This document shows, in pieces, positions 17,163-28,181 of a stretch of 37,500 nucleotides of DNA (position 1 is the first letter of the stretch; each line of letters starts with the position of its first letter). This stretch comes from Hypsibius dujardini (lineage: Eukaryota; Tardigrada; Eutardigrada; Parachela; Hypsibiidae): contig LRSR01009503.1 of NCBI GenBank assembly GCA_001579985.1, forward strand, positions 1-37,500, written 5' to 3'. Made by a program: the position numbers and the translations under genes. The notes under the pieces were generated by a model that was not told where the DNA came from, did not search any database, and saw nothing but the letters and a program-made list of their open reading frames with translations.

Positions 17163-18060
17163 GTGAGTGAACTTTCCAAAGCGAGAAAGGGGAATGATGA
17201 TTTGAAATGCAAGTTTAACCTCATCAATCAATCAATCAATCAATTGATTAAGATATTGTGTGGAAATGCAAGTTTAACCTCATCAATCACTTAATTTATT
17301 AACGTATTTTGTGTATATCTTATTTTTCTTGACCGTACAAAATAAATCGTTGAAATTGATTGTGTTTGCTTTTACGCAGTCCTTCACGATTTTGGTCATT
17401 TATTGATAGAAATATTAGTTAATAAATAAGTGGATAAAAGTATTCATCGCCAAATTTGTAGAAGCTTCAGTTGTTGTGAGTTTCTCAATTGGCCTCAGAA
17501 ATTAGCTCTCGAACTGATTGCCCTTCTCATCAATTAATTAATACATTAGACCATTTTGCGCCAGTTGACAAGGACTTTTAAATTTTACTCTTCAGTTTCA
17601 AGTTTTTAATGTTGTATGTCCTAATTTTTTGTGGATTATTTAGTTAAATTGTTGCAATGTAAAAGTAACGGAAAATTATATTATGTTATATTTCATTTAA
17701 CTAATTTAAAAAAAAACTGCCGTTTAGTTTCATATTTTTATACTCTTATTTTGTGTGTTCAGTTTTTGTAGATTATTTAATTTAATTTGTACAATAAGAG
17801 TATAACGAAAAAGCTAATTTAATTTAATTTAATTCAACTAATCTAAAAAGTTAAATTAATTTAACCCCTGAAAGTATATTTTTAAATTTGATTTAATTTT
17901 GGTAATACAAGTATAAAGGAAGGAAATATTGTTTATTTAATTCAGCTCATTTCAAATAATTTCAATTCTTTGTTTGATTTCAATTCTTTGTTTAATTTAA
18001 ATTTGAAAGTATACATATCCTTAAATTTACTTACATTTTTGCAATGTAAAGCTCGCTAAA
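17163..18060. repeat. AT-rich intron-like repeats, inverted copy at 28.76-29.7 kb
   Basis: TCAATCAATCAATCAATC at 17223 is followed by AT-rich sequence with degenerate units (AATAAGAGTATAACGAAAAA, TTTAATTTAATTT). 17440-17570 matches the complement of 29110-29240 (ATCGCCAAATTTGTA, TCTCATCAATTAATTAAT). With the exons, an inverted duplication spans roughly 16830-18010 and 28760-30062. Confidence 0.6.
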
Positions 18061-18702
18061 TAAATTTTAGATAATATTGGTTGTAAATAATTTGCGCTTT
18101 TTTTACTAGTTTTGCGTTGCAGTCGCCGCTTGACTGTTGAATTGACAGGCAATTCTACATTCGGCTTTAACTCGAACCGGAAACGCATTGTGTACATAGA
18201 TTGATTGTTGATTGAGGTGGTCCAAGTTCGAGCCATTTTCTGCTTCAGTAATTCTTTATTTTTGTACGAATTGCTCAACATTTTTTTGCCTTTTTTTCTT
18301 TCCAAGTGAGAGTGAGAGTACGAATAGATTCGATGCTCCACTGCACGTATCGCAATCCTGGAAGAAGAATCACATCACCGCTGATCCGGAAGTGCAATTC
18401 TGTTTTTCGCCGATTCCTCCGAATTCGCGGCTGCACTTGGGCCCTTAACGACGCCTTCATCGTGCTCAGCGAGTGGAAAAGTGTGGAAAACAATTGTAAT
18501 CACTGCCTGCTGAGCACCTATCGTCATCAAATGGCTCATTTTATGTGGGTTCTCGATGTTCACTTGATGGACGTCGCGCCTTCTCCTCCTTGGATTGACC
18601 TTGAGGCACACCTCACCACGGCGGACTCTTGAAACCATTCGCGACAGTGTCGCCATCTTCTTCACCGAAGTTCATAACCTGTACGCGTGTTGCAGGTTTT
18701 TT

Positions 18703-19020
18703 TATATGTCTGCCTGCCTGCCTGCCTGTTTGTTTACATGTTTGGATGTCTGCCTTTGTTTCAACATGACTGCATTATCTGTTTATCAGTATCTTTGGGT
18801 GTCTGTTTGTCTCCGTTTTCCGTCTGTCTGTAGATCTGTATGTCTGACTGTCTGCCTCGTTGTCTGTTTCCTCTCTTGATGCCTGCATTCCTGTCAGCGG
18901 TCCTTCTCATCTGTTTCTCAGTATCTCTGTGTGTCGGCCTGTCCCTGTGTCTCCGTTTCTGGCTCTCCGTTCCTGTCTCCATCTATGTGTTTGTCTGCCT
19001 GCCTGCCTACTTGTTATCTG
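18703..19020. repeat. Degenerate CTGT/CTGC microsatellite in intron
   Basis: Imperfect TGTCTG and CTGCCTGC units fill the intron between about 18695 and 19074. The Cys/Ser/Val-rich open frames across it are artefacts. Confidence 0.85.
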
Positions 19021-19270
19021 TTTCATGCCTGTTTGGCCACTTCTGGTGGGTAACTCTAATCGAATGTCTTTTCAGGTGCATTGATGACAAATATCAGGCG
19101 AAGAAGTTTTTTCACATGCTCAACAAAGTTTTCGAATTGATAACCCGTTTCTATAGCCAGCTATGCGGGGGAATCGTCTTTTGACAGCCTTCAAAAGACA
19201 TTCCATCTGTTCCAGCACTGTGTCCGTCAGATTCGTGAGTGTGGGTTCAGCATGGTTTGGCTTGGCCTAT

Positions 19271-19440
19271 AGTCTGCGTGTCTGTGTGGCTGTGTGTCTG
19301 TCTGTTTGTCTGTCTGTTTGTCTGTCTGTCAATCAGTCTGCTGTTAGGCTGTCTGTGAGTCTGTGTGTCTGTTCATCTGCCTGCCTGCCTGTCTACATGC
19401 TAGTCTGTCTGTCTGTCTGTCTGTCTGTCTCTATCTATTG
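19271..19440. repeat. CTGT microsatellite in next intron
   Basis: CTGT units lie between the GTGAGT donor near 19231 and the TTTCAG acceptor at 19506. Confidence 0.9.
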
Positions 19441-19754
19441 ATCCGTCTAGTCTTGTTCTTCTCACCATTTGCGGGTACATTCATAATTTTTTATGCTGAC
19501 TTTCAGACGTCGGTGACCAATCCGTGCCCATGGTCTTTGACGCGGCGTCTTTCCTGGTTCAGATGGACTTTAGCGGTTACCTCGTGCCGATAAGCAAAGT
19601 GCACGAGAAAAGCAAACATATTTTGTAAAGCCTTACATAAACAAATTTGTCAGCTCAGATAATTTTCTGAGACTTGGTTTAGAGACTGTCCTTTCCCTGA
19701 TTTATAGGCACGTTGCAAAACCTTCCTCACCGTTTTTGGGACGAAAGCCGTTAG

Positions 19755-19832
19755 AAAATAAAATGTTTTCGACGGGAATCGAACTCGAAGAATCCTGAAG
19801 ATAACTCACTAACCACTGAATCAACGCGCACA
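19755..19832 (-). other. tRNA-like / SINE-like RNA polymerase III promoter remnant
   Basis: On the minus strand, TGATTCAGTGGTTAGTGAG resembles an A-box and D-arm. About 25 bp later, GAGTTCGATTCCCG resembles a B-box and T-loop. The acceptor ends do not pair and the T-stem is imperfect, so it is not a functional tRNA gene. It may be a tRNA pseudogene or the head of a SINE. Confidence 0.35.
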
Positions 19833-21050
19833 CATTTTTTAAATATTTGAAATTTATTTTTTCTCATATTCAAAATCGCATGTTCACTAGGGTCTATGTG
19901 CGAATAATCGGAATAAGAATTGTCGCCTGATACGATTTGTCTGCAAGTGCAAATTTTCGGAACACCCATGTGTCTGGGTACGAAATGGACCCGGATGTAC
20001 GACTTCAGCGGTACAGTACGATATGTCGGTTTATGAGTTGTCTGGAAATGAAATATCGTGGCGCCACATGATTGATGAGGCACTAACAAGGAAGGCTTGG
20101 TCGGGCGGCGCCATTCAACGTGTGCCGCGTGGCAGGGTCTCGTTTAATGTTTTTACAAGTCGGAGCCAAGACCCTTCATGGTGGGCAAATCGGCAAAATG
20201 CAATTTTTTCGAAACGGAGTCTAAGATTTGGCCTATGATTCCTTAGCATAGTGTTAGCACGGTTTGGTTTCAAACGCGCATAACTTGTATCAATGAACGA
20301 ATCAACCGCCCACACCAATGAACTGCAACCGCGGTTGCACTTAATAAAACCGTGGTTGCAACCGAGTCATGCCAACACTACCAGTGAGCATTTCATTTTG
20401 AAACTTGTAGGGTCTCATTTCCAACCCCCCCCCCCCGCAGATTTCAAAACATTTTTAAAAACTCTTGCTTCTCTGTCAAATTCGTGATTTGTTGAGGTTC
20501 GATAAACGCAACTTATTAAGAACTGCAAATGCGACGTTGATAACATTCAAAAATGGTCAAAATTTTATGAAAAAAAAGTTTTTGAAAATTTTTTTACATC
20601 ACATTGGGGCACTTGGAAATCAACCCCCCCAAGTGTCGAATTGATCAAGAATAATAGGGCGATTTTTGGGTTCAATTTTGAGAACAAATAGATTTTGCCC
20701 CTTTGCTCCCCCCCCCCATCCCGGCCTTACCATGAGGGATCCTGGTCCTGATTTTTAAGTACCCTAAACACGCCCCTGCCGGGCGCTTTGTGCGAGCGGG
20801 TAAAAGCCATGCACAGGAATTTGTGCCAAGACCAGAATTAGCTTCTCTGCTGCATAGCAATTAAAAGCCATTCCTAGACCGATTGTAGCTGTGCATTCTG
20901 CCTGAAGCACATTGCAACCAACCTGCCGTCGGAGCTTCCCGAGCCGTCTACTATATGAAAGTCAAATTATATGACATCTCGTCCAATTGTTATAATATTT
21001 TTAATTGTTTGTGTGTAATATTTTAATTCATAATGTGATTTCACGTTTCT
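19833..21050. other. No gene recognised
   Basis: Contains inverted words CAACCGCGGTTGCA at about 20325 and CCGTGGTTGCAACCG near 20349, and C-runs near 20424 and 20710. Frames at 19751-20089 (minus) and 20023-20238 (plus) have no recognisable domain. Confidence 0.25.
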
Positions 21051-21057
21051 GTTGTTG

Positions 21058-21232
21058 TTGAAGCTTGTTGGAAAGAGTAGATGTTTTCCTATGTCACCAC
21101 GGAAACCATGTTAAAAAAAAATGTTTGATTGTCTGAAAAACAGTCGAAACGCAGTGCCGATGCGCGGCTGTGCCTACAGCAGACAGACATCAGCACCACT
21201 GGCGGCTGCTAGTGCTCGTATATTTAAACCGC
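21058..21232 (+). repeat. Dispersed repeat, copy 1 (mate at 34157-34326)
   Basis: AAGCTTGTTGGAAAGAGTAG to GCTAGTGCTCGTATATTT is repeated in direct orientation at 34157-34326 with about 85-90% identity by eye. One frame (NSRNAVPMRGCAYS) stays open in both copies. It lies just before the hAT transposase exon here. It could be part of a transposon or a separate repeat. Confidence 0.75.
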
Positions 21233-21301
21233 CTGTTGCCCAGTACCGCTAAAACTTTAATATAGGACTTTATATAAACTATTTGTTTTTAACTTTTTCA
21301 G

Positions 21302-22711
21302 GTCAGGAATTTCGCATCAGATGTTTTTGTCACGCCGTGAACAAGGTTGCCGAAATAGGTCTTCTGGAGAAGGAGGAGATTGTCAAGCTGATCCGGGAAC
21401 AGGTCATTTTTATTAAGCAGCCTAAAATGAAAGCGGAATTCCGTAAGGGGTTGAAAAAAAGAGACATCAAGCTGTGTCGGGATTGTCCGACCCGTTGGAA
21501 CAGCACACGAAACATGCTGGGCTCTGCTGTAAAACTTCGCGCTGAGATTTCCGAATTCCTTAGCACCCAGAAGGGACCGATCAGTAGCAGTATGCTCAGC
21601 AACGAGCAGTGGAACCAGGCCGACACTCTGGAGAAGTTCCTGGCTCCGCTGGAAGATTCATCCCTGGCTTGCGGTAGCGGCCTGTACGCGACTCTGCATT
21701 TGGGGATTCCCCACTTCAAGATTTTGGGCGCTCACTTTCAAGCAACGATTACCAAAGAAGGAGTGGTAAGTTTCGGTTTTCGAAATCTATATTGCATTTA
21801 TTAGCATTTTCCACGAAAATACTAACCGCTACTTGTACTAATTGATTGATAAGTTATATAAATCAACATCACAATTGATTATATTAACTTAAAACTTGCA
21901 ATAAATATTTTATTAAATAATATATTTACTGAGATTAAATTTTGGTAATTACTATTAGTTATATTATTATTATAAATTATTATAAAATGCCGAAATTTCA
22001 GACTCGATTTACAGAAATACGTAATTAAAATTTAGCGTGGAAATTCCTTATGTTCCTGCCGTGGCTTACGGTTTGCGTAGTCAGAATGCCTGAACTCTGA
22101 AACTTCTTTTTCAGAAACCCTGGCTGACAACAATTGCTCAGAAAATGAACGCCAAGCTTGTGAGTGTCATCAAAGAGACCTGGGAATCGAGCGGACCTAT
22201 CATCGCGTGTCTTCTTAATCCGTATCTCAAGTTGCTGGAGTTTAGCGGTCAGCAGGAAATTGCACGTGTCACGGGCATCTTAAAGGAATTATTTATCATT
22301 TATGCTGAGCGCTATCCGGCATCTGGACAACACGGAATTCCGTCTGGTGAGCCTAAGAGTGCATATGAGGAGTATATTCAGTCAAGAGTCAGCAACGTCG
22401 CCTCGACTGAGTCGGAGATTGACCGTTATCTCGGGACGTCCCCAGAACCAAAGTGTGACGTCAATGATTACTGGCGCAAATATGAAGCTGTCTATCCGGT
22501 TCTGTCAAAAATCGCGCGCGATTATCTGGCTGTGTGTGCGTATTCAGTTGATTCAGAGCGTTCCTTTTCAGTTAGCAAGAATGTAGTCGCAGGTCCTCGC
22601 AATCGACTTGGACCTAAATCGCTGGGTAAAACCATGTGCCTGAAGTCTTGGTACAAAATTGTCTGCATTCAAGCTGGAACTCTTTCTGAAGACATAACTG
22701 TTCTTGACTAA
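21302..22711 (+). pseudogene. hAT-family transposase, C-terminal half (two exons)
   Basis: Exon 21302-21765 ends at a GTAAGT donor; exon 22115-22711 follows TTTTTCAG and ends in TAA. Exon 1 contains RCFCHAVNKV and CPTRWNSTRNML, the conserved middle of hAT transposases. Exon 2 holds the carboxyl dimerisation region: YWRKYEAVYPVLSKIARDYL, SVDSERSFSVSKNVV and RNRLGPKSLGKTMCLKSW. These transposases cut and paste DNA in the nucleus and make 8-bp duplications. The amino part (BED finger and first catalytic Asp) was not found upstream, so the copy is 5'-truncated or rearranged, although the frame seen here is intact. The family is a best fit by motif. Confidence 0.75.
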
Positions 22712-22779
22712 TGAAGTTGCAACCTTCCGCTTTTCGTGGCAATGGGAACAATAAAATTTTTTTGCTCAAATCACTGATT

Positions 22780-22961
22780 TAACTACGTGTTAACCGGTTA
22801 ACCGCGGTTCAACCCAGTTTGAACCGCCTGGGTCAGTTCGGAACTTTAACCGAACCGCGTGGGTCGGTTTGGAGATTTAACCGGGAAAAGCTAACCGGTT
22901 AGGCATCTGAACCGCGTAATAACCGAACCGAACCAAACCGCCTGCGTAATCGGCATCCCTA
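22780..22961. mobile_element. 3' end of the hAT element
   Basis: Dense AACCG/CGGTT words (for example TTAACCGGTTAACCGCGGTT at 22790) end in GGCATCCCT at 22961. Inverted, this reads AGGGATGCC, a common form of hAT terminus. The next bases (AATGGGAA) are the first bases of a duplicated YWTD block, so the element inserted into that block. The matching 5' end was not found. Confidence 0.55.
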
Positions 22962-23812
22962 ATGGGAATCAATCGAAGAGCACGAACAACATAATATTTT
23001 ATTATTTGTAACATTCTTAGGGCCACTGCATAATTGCTTTTGATTTTCGGATGTTGTGCACATCAGCAAAATTACTACAAGTGAACTTCAACTTATTTAG
23101 GTGAGATTTAGATTTCCTCGAGATCCAGATTTTAATTGAATGCCATTCGAGGTTGAATATGTCCGACAACTATCCCCAGACGCATACACTTTAGAGGACT
23201 CGATTCGCCGTTATATTCTCCCGACTTCAGGGCACAGTTTCATGGCCTAGGCTGTGAGCATTGCCCTCGCATGCACCGTATATTTGGACCGGCGTGTGAC
23301 TCGAGGGGGGGGGTGTGGCTTAGCTAACACTTGAGTCGGGAGAATACTGTTCCTTTTGACGGAATATAAATTGCCATCTTTGACTGCAAAGGCAATCAGT
23401 GAATGACAACTGCTAATACCATGAGCAAGATATTTTGGTAAACGCTCAGAAATTTAATTAAAAGTTTTACTGCATTTATTATCGCATAACTCAAAAAGTG
23501 GTTGCCTAGTTGAAGGTCAATCGCTTCATTAACTTACCCACGGGAAGGATGCACGGCAAGCGCTGAAAATTCGCCGATTTCCGTATGTGAAATGATAGTT
23601 TTGTGTCCAGCCTCCAGATGATTCATCTTTGCTACAAGAATGGCGCTGCCTTCAACCCAAAACATATTATCGGACACAAAGTCCACAGCCAATCCCCAAT
23701 ATATTCCATCTGGAAATGAAAATCGATGCGATAATCAGCATCGCTCTCCAGAAAATGCCACCGGACGACGCTATTTGTCATGACGTATTTTACCTTAAGT
23801 GATGACTGGATG
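22962..23812 (-). repeat. Inverted duplicate of YWTD-gene region 10370-11195
   Basis: The minus strand matches 10370-11195, covering the end of the YWTD exon-2 intron, all of exon 3 and the start of the next intron. Shared words include TTCGATTGATTCCCATT and GAAGGCAGCGCCATTCTTG. It is part of a third, rearranged copy of the YWTD gene. Confidence 0.85.
23538..23709 (-). pseudogene. Isolated YWTD exon 3 (third copy)
   Basis: A 172-nt exon, the same length as 10456-10627 and 37275-37446. The acceptor is TTTCCAG and the donor GTAAGTTAATG. It encodes GLAVDFVSDNMFWVEGSAIL and VAKMNHLEAGHKTIISHT without a stop. It is stranded: exon 2 is not upstream and exon 4 lies on the other strand at 28381. Confidence 0.7.
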
Positions 23813-24974
23813 ATTTTATAATTATATTTTATTTTATTATATCTATGAATTTATAATCAAAAATCGCTTTTGGGCATTTAAAAAATATTTTAAATATACT
23901 TTAACAATACTTGCACAGAAACAGATAAGACAAACACAGACACAGTATTTAATTTAGTTTGGTTTTTTTTGTGACTTTTTCAATCAATTAGTGTTTAATT
24001 AGTTCCATTATTATTTATCCTGTCTCCTTACTGATGACACTTTTGTTCATTAGTTTTTGATTTGTTGATGCCTAATTATATAATCAAGTATTTTTCAAGG
24101 ATTCAAGAATATTCAAGGATTCACGTAATTTTTAGTTTTTTTTTTGACAAACTTCATAATATGTTTATTTTACCAGTTGATAATAATTTAAAAATAAAAA
24201 CTTTAGCTCCAGCACGTATTACACAGTTGTACTAGTTGGCCGCACAAGTACTCGTGCAGTTGTATATGTGTCGAAAACGTTGCACGAGTACTCGTGCAAT
24301 CTGCTTTACACTTGGCGCGCCATAACTGGTATGCCTGAGCTGAACCTGCGAGTGGCGCCTCTACCGCCTCAATCCCGTCTCTTTTCCAGCAAAATGTTCC
24401 TTGTTTTTTTCAAAACAGTCGTCTTAACTCTACAAAGGTATTCCTGCCTCTGTCTTAATTCCCTCTTGTTGGCGAAATTTTCTTTGACTTTATCAAAGTT
24501 TCAACGTCTGTGCCAATTTCACTGACACTGAGATAGCACGGAACGCAAAACATTAGCCGAATTAAAAGCGATTTTGCCCATTAGCCGAATTAAACGTTTT
24601 ACCTCGTACTAAAGATACATGTATATAGAAATTACAATAATATACGTCTCTCTTCCTTGTTACACAGTTTAACAAACCAAACTCGCGTCATTGAAAAATT
24701 CTTTTTCCCGTGCGTGCTAAGACTAGTGTCGCGGGGAAATCATGTTGTGTTGTCTGCAGTGCCGGGCCAGATGACCAGTGCCCGGCTCGTCTTATCTCTT
24801 TCGCGACCGTCTGACCAGTGCTGGACAGCGGTCAGCTATCTTATCTTAGCCATTTTTGATGGCTTTGACTTTTCCACATCCTCCCGTCTCTCCGACGAGT
24901 AGATGTGGAAAGGTTCAAGCAGTCAGTAGTGACTGTTTCTTTTTCTTTCTTCCTTTGTGTCCCATTAAAAACCT
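23813..24974. other. No gene recognised
   Basis: AT-rich to about 24230. 24280-24299 is a perfect 20-bp palindrome. 24868-24912 carries an imperfect inverted pair, CTTTTCCACAT / ATGTGGAAAGG, and GCCGGGC / GCCCGGC flank 24768-24780. The open frames at 24268-24525 and 24657-24902 show no domain. Confidence 0.3.
24280..24299. repeat. Perfect 20-bp palindrome
   Basis: TTGCACGAGTACTCGTGCAA is its own reverse complement. A related site, GCACAAGTACTCGTGC, lies 38 bp upstream at 24242-24257. Confidence 0.9.
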
Positions 24975-25239
24975 CATCACCAATCACCTCATTTAACATG
25001 AAATTTGTTCGAAACCGTCGAAAATAAAGGAAAAACCTAAAAGCGGAATATTATCGGCCGGGGGAGAAGGCAAGCCTGCTGGAGGGGGTCGCAAAAAAAA
25101 TGTTTGCCTCCCCTCCCGCCGGGCGAGGGGGCAAGCTTAACATGTAAAAAGCCTAACAAATTTTGGGGCAGTTACATGATTTCATTTTCATAAATCACAA
25201 TATAAAACTAACAGGCAGCCTTTCCCCATCAAGTGAATA
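24975..25239 (+). repeat. Duplicate of 11243-11502 (third YWTD copy)
   Basis: Direct match to the long intron of YWTD copy 1 (AAAACCTAAAAGCGGA, GAAGGCAAGCCTGCTG, CAGGCAGCCTTTCCCCATCA). It stops exactly at the pogo element; homology resumes at 28182. Confidence 0.9.
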
Positions 25240-25701
25240 CGAGGTAAAAGTCTCAATGCTGCGCAAGTTTTGATTTGGTATAAATGCTGCGCACTGCTAA
25301 AATTTAGAAGGGCATCAGGGCGCGCTGCGAGCGCTTATTTTCGCCAGTGCTTCAAGCCCGCCAAGGCGTTTAAAAATTATCGCTTGCAATTACAACTCGT
25401 TGGTCGATTGATATATTGTTTCTGCTTAATTGTAATCTAATCAACATTCATCGCAATCAGTGCGCCTCTCATACAACAGATGGAAAAAATAAAACCGCAC
25501 GGAATGATGCGTGAACCATGAACATCAAACAGATAATAAAACCATAAACATCTCAATCTCTATCGAACACTGATGAAGTTGAAAGTAAAAAAGCAATACT
25601 GTGGCTAACTGAGCGTCACCGGCTGAGGATATAACAGGAACTCTTCAATCTTCAAATGGAGAACAAACATAATACTGAATAATTTCAAATCAAGCAAAAT
25701 C

Positions 25702-26672
25702 TCAATCCCTCAACTTCGTTTGAGGTTTTCTTGGCATCGTTGAGGTAGTTAGCGGACGGGAAGTGGTTAACGTTTTGGACGATTTGGGAGCTGCTGGCTT
25801 GGACGTCTTGCATGTCAGCGCTTTGGAAGCCTTCTGATTATCCGCTTTTTCTACCAGACTGGCAAAAAAGTCTTGATCCGTAATAACTGACCCATGCGGA
25901 AACGATCCCCGTCGATTCGGAACGCGCGGTTTGGCGGGAGCTTTCTGCGAAGCTAGAACATTGGACAGCGCGGTTGCAACCTCAGATCCGATTGATTCGC
26001 CTTTATTTGAAAGACGAATGCTAGACATTAGGAACTTTCTCGCCCGTTTAGGTACTCCAAGTAACGTCATTGTCTCAGCGATTTGGTTGAAATGCGGATT
26101 CAGTGCGATGTAAACGCGTTGAACCGGCTTTGGTTGAACAAGCGGCAGCGTGGCTTTAATGATGTCCCGTTTAAATGGAAAGATCCCAGTTTTGCTGAAA
26201 CCAGATTTCAGCGTATCCTTCAGCTGGCAAGTGGTTAGCAACTCCCGAAGTCGACCCGGAAAGTTGTTTCGCGTCACCTACTGAAAAGAAAAAGTCTAAA
26301 CATATTTACCTAATCAAGCAATATATGAGAGTATGAATTAACCTGCTCGGATGCATTAATATGCATGTCGCGCAGGCAGTCCCTCCATCGCTTTTTGATT
26401 CCAACAAAAACAAATCGGTCCAAAGGTTGAAGCTTGGCAGTTTGTCCGCTTGGAAATATCACAACACGGACCTTCTTGTAGAATTCACGACAAAGCCGCA
26501 ATTCAATGTTGTTTGCATGGGAGCTATGACCGTCCAAAAAAATGACGTTCTATGAAAAGATCGTATGAAAAAACAAGTGCATTAATAGACAGCGAGACAG
26601 ACAGCGAGACCGCGAGACAAACAGACAGACAGACAGACAAACAGACAGGTAAAAAGACAGACAGACAGACAG

Positions 26673-26725
<53 letters not shown>

Positions 26726-27807
26726 TAGACAAACAGAGAGACAGTAAAACAGAGAGACAGAGAGACAGGCAGACAAATATAGCAATAGTTCAGAAAGATG
26801 AAGGCAAACAAACTTTTTCACACGTCAGATTGGGCAAGAGCTCTTTCTTGAAATAAGTTGCTAAAGTCTTGTTGTCCATAATTCCGCTGTCGTTGACTGC
26901 CAACAGGATGTCTCCCGCCGTTCCTTCATATCGAGACTCCAGATGAATTTTACCATCAAGTAAGACTAGAGGTCGAAACATCTTGCCAGAGGCAGAACCA
27001 AAAAACAACGCTCTGATGTGCTCTCTGTCAGAACCTGACGCCAACGAAATCACTTCCCGTGTTCCGCGAGGAGCAAAAACCTTGTCGTAGGGTTCCCCGG
27101 TGGTGAAAGCAATTTCGTCGCCATTGATTATTTCGTCAGGATTGTCCAGATAGCCATTGTTGTACAGGTCGGTCATTATGCTGATGTACTCCAAGCATCT
27201 CTCCTCTGTCCATTCCTGATACTTCTTTCGGTTTGTAGCGTTAGTTACTCGCATCGCTATTTCCTTGTGCCGCAGCAAAAAAATCTGGTGCCAGCGATCG
27301 GAAAAATGGTACTTGCCGACGCCTAAAATCAAACAAGAAGGCATCAGGGAAGCATTAACACTTAGAGAAAAAACTTACCAATCAATCAACAAATTAGCTG
27401 TTGTATCAGATTCTAAAGTTAAAACGTTCAATTAATCAGTCAAGTGATGTGTGACTGAACTAATTATGCAATCAAGTAGATAATTCATGAATAAAACCGG
27501 TACAAGTTTTATCCATCAATCAAGCAAGCGGTTACATAGAGAATGCTGATCAATACCTCTTAACTCTCCCACTTCGGCAAGCACCTTGACAAGCCAGCGC
27601 TTGTTTGATGGCAATCCGATGAAGGCGCACTGATTTAATGCATCTATCATAATCCTTTCATCAAGGGATGAAAATCTGCACCGACGTCCTTTTTGGCGTG
27701 CGCTCCCTTTAACCGTCCTCGCAGAGTCGATTCCGGTATGCTGAATTTTTTGCAGCTGCGCAAATGGATGTTCCAATTGCCTCGACAGCTGCTTTTGCAA
27801 GTTCCAT
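25702..27807 (-). pseudogene. pogo-type DDE transposase, four exons, two frameshifts
   Basis: Starts at ATG 27807 (MELAKAAVEAIGTSICAAAK). Exons: 27807-27557, 27322-26814, 26549-26343 and 26277-25702; introns of 234, 264 and 65 bp, phases agree. Order: psq-type helix-turn-helix (FSIPESTLRGRL), CAFIGLPSNKRWLVK, then the DDE domain. The first Asp is in NGDEIAF, the second in FLDGHSSHAN and the third in LQPLDRFVF, about 37 residues apart for the last two. A Lys/Ser/Thr-rich tail (PKSSKTLTTSRPL) ends the protein. The enzyme would cut and insert at TA. Exon 1 changes frame at two A-runs, near 27744 and 27690, so the copy is inactive unless these are sequencing errors. All three acidic residues are intact. 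Confidence 0.85.
26583..26790. repeat. CAGA microsatellite inside the transposase intron
   Basis: Long runs of CAGA (CTGT on the minus strand) fill the 264-bp intron 26550-26813 of the pogo transposase. Confidence 0.95.
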
Positions 27808-28181
27808 TAGCCGTTTTAAAATGAAAAAAGGATTGCCCGATTTCGAGCGAAATATTCAAGGAGCAAAAACGGCAACAAATGATCTGCAATTTAACATGAG
27901 AGTTCTTGAAGGCTGCTGAGTTCATGCGCTTGTGGCTACGTCCACAGCGCAAAATATCGTGACGTATTTCAATCAAACGTGGCCACAAGGTTTCTTTATC
28001 GATTTACATTTTCAAAAAACTGAGTTTTTAAGTAATTGCCAAAATTATTGTCACATATGTTTGTCCGATTTATTGTTGAGTTTTTGAACACAAAATATCA
28101 GCAAGCAATGAGAAGAAAGTAAGCAAACGCGGCATTTATACCATTTCCGAGCTTGCGCAGCATTGGGACTGGTACCTCGTA

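Larger units (their letters stand above)
18320..19628 (+). pseudogene. Broken multi-exon gene of unknown family
   Basis: Coding-like segments on one strand follow each other in different frames: FDAPLHVSQSWKKNHITADP (about 18332-18445), NDAFIVLSEWKSVE to PSPPWIDLEAHLTT (18446-18630), and LETIRDSVAIFFTEVHNLYA (18628-18690). A GT-AG intron (about 18695-19074) joins in phase to CIDDKYQAKKFFHMLNKVFE. After a shift, SFDSLQKTFHLFQHCVRQI leads to a GTGAGT donor. The last exon, 19507-19628, encodes DQSVPMVFDAASFLVQMDF to KHIL and TAA. Three frameshifts are needed, so it is a pseudogene or mis-assembled. It looks soluble and helical. I do not recognise it. Introns carry CTGT microsatellites. Confidence 0.5.
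25240..28179 (-). mobile_element. Complete pogo-like Tc1/mariner transposon, 2940 bp, TA target site
   Basis: The ends are 52-bp terminal inverted repeats (25240-25291 and 28128-28179), identical at about 43 positions, starting CGAGGTA and sharing CAATGCTGCGCAAG and TGGTATAAATG. TA flanks both ends (25238-25239 and 28180-28181). The undisturbed sequence in YWTD copy 1 is GAATACAGAAATG near 11502, so the insertion is a precise TA duplication into a known empty site. The transposase gene is on the minus strand. Confidence 0.92.

Noticed and set aside
18375-18665. Minus-strand ORF of 96 codons
   Set aside because: Antisense shadow of the coding-like plus-strand segments at 18320-18690, which link to spliced downstream exons.
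19755-19832. A functional tRNA gene on the minus strand
   Set aside because: A- and B-box-like words are present, but the acceptor and T stems do not pair; kept only as a tRNA-like remnant.
20315-20375. 5' terminus of the hAT element at 21.3-22.96 kb
   Set aside because: CGGTTGCA words resemble subterminal motifs, but neither AGGGATGCC nor the expected 8-bp duplication is present.
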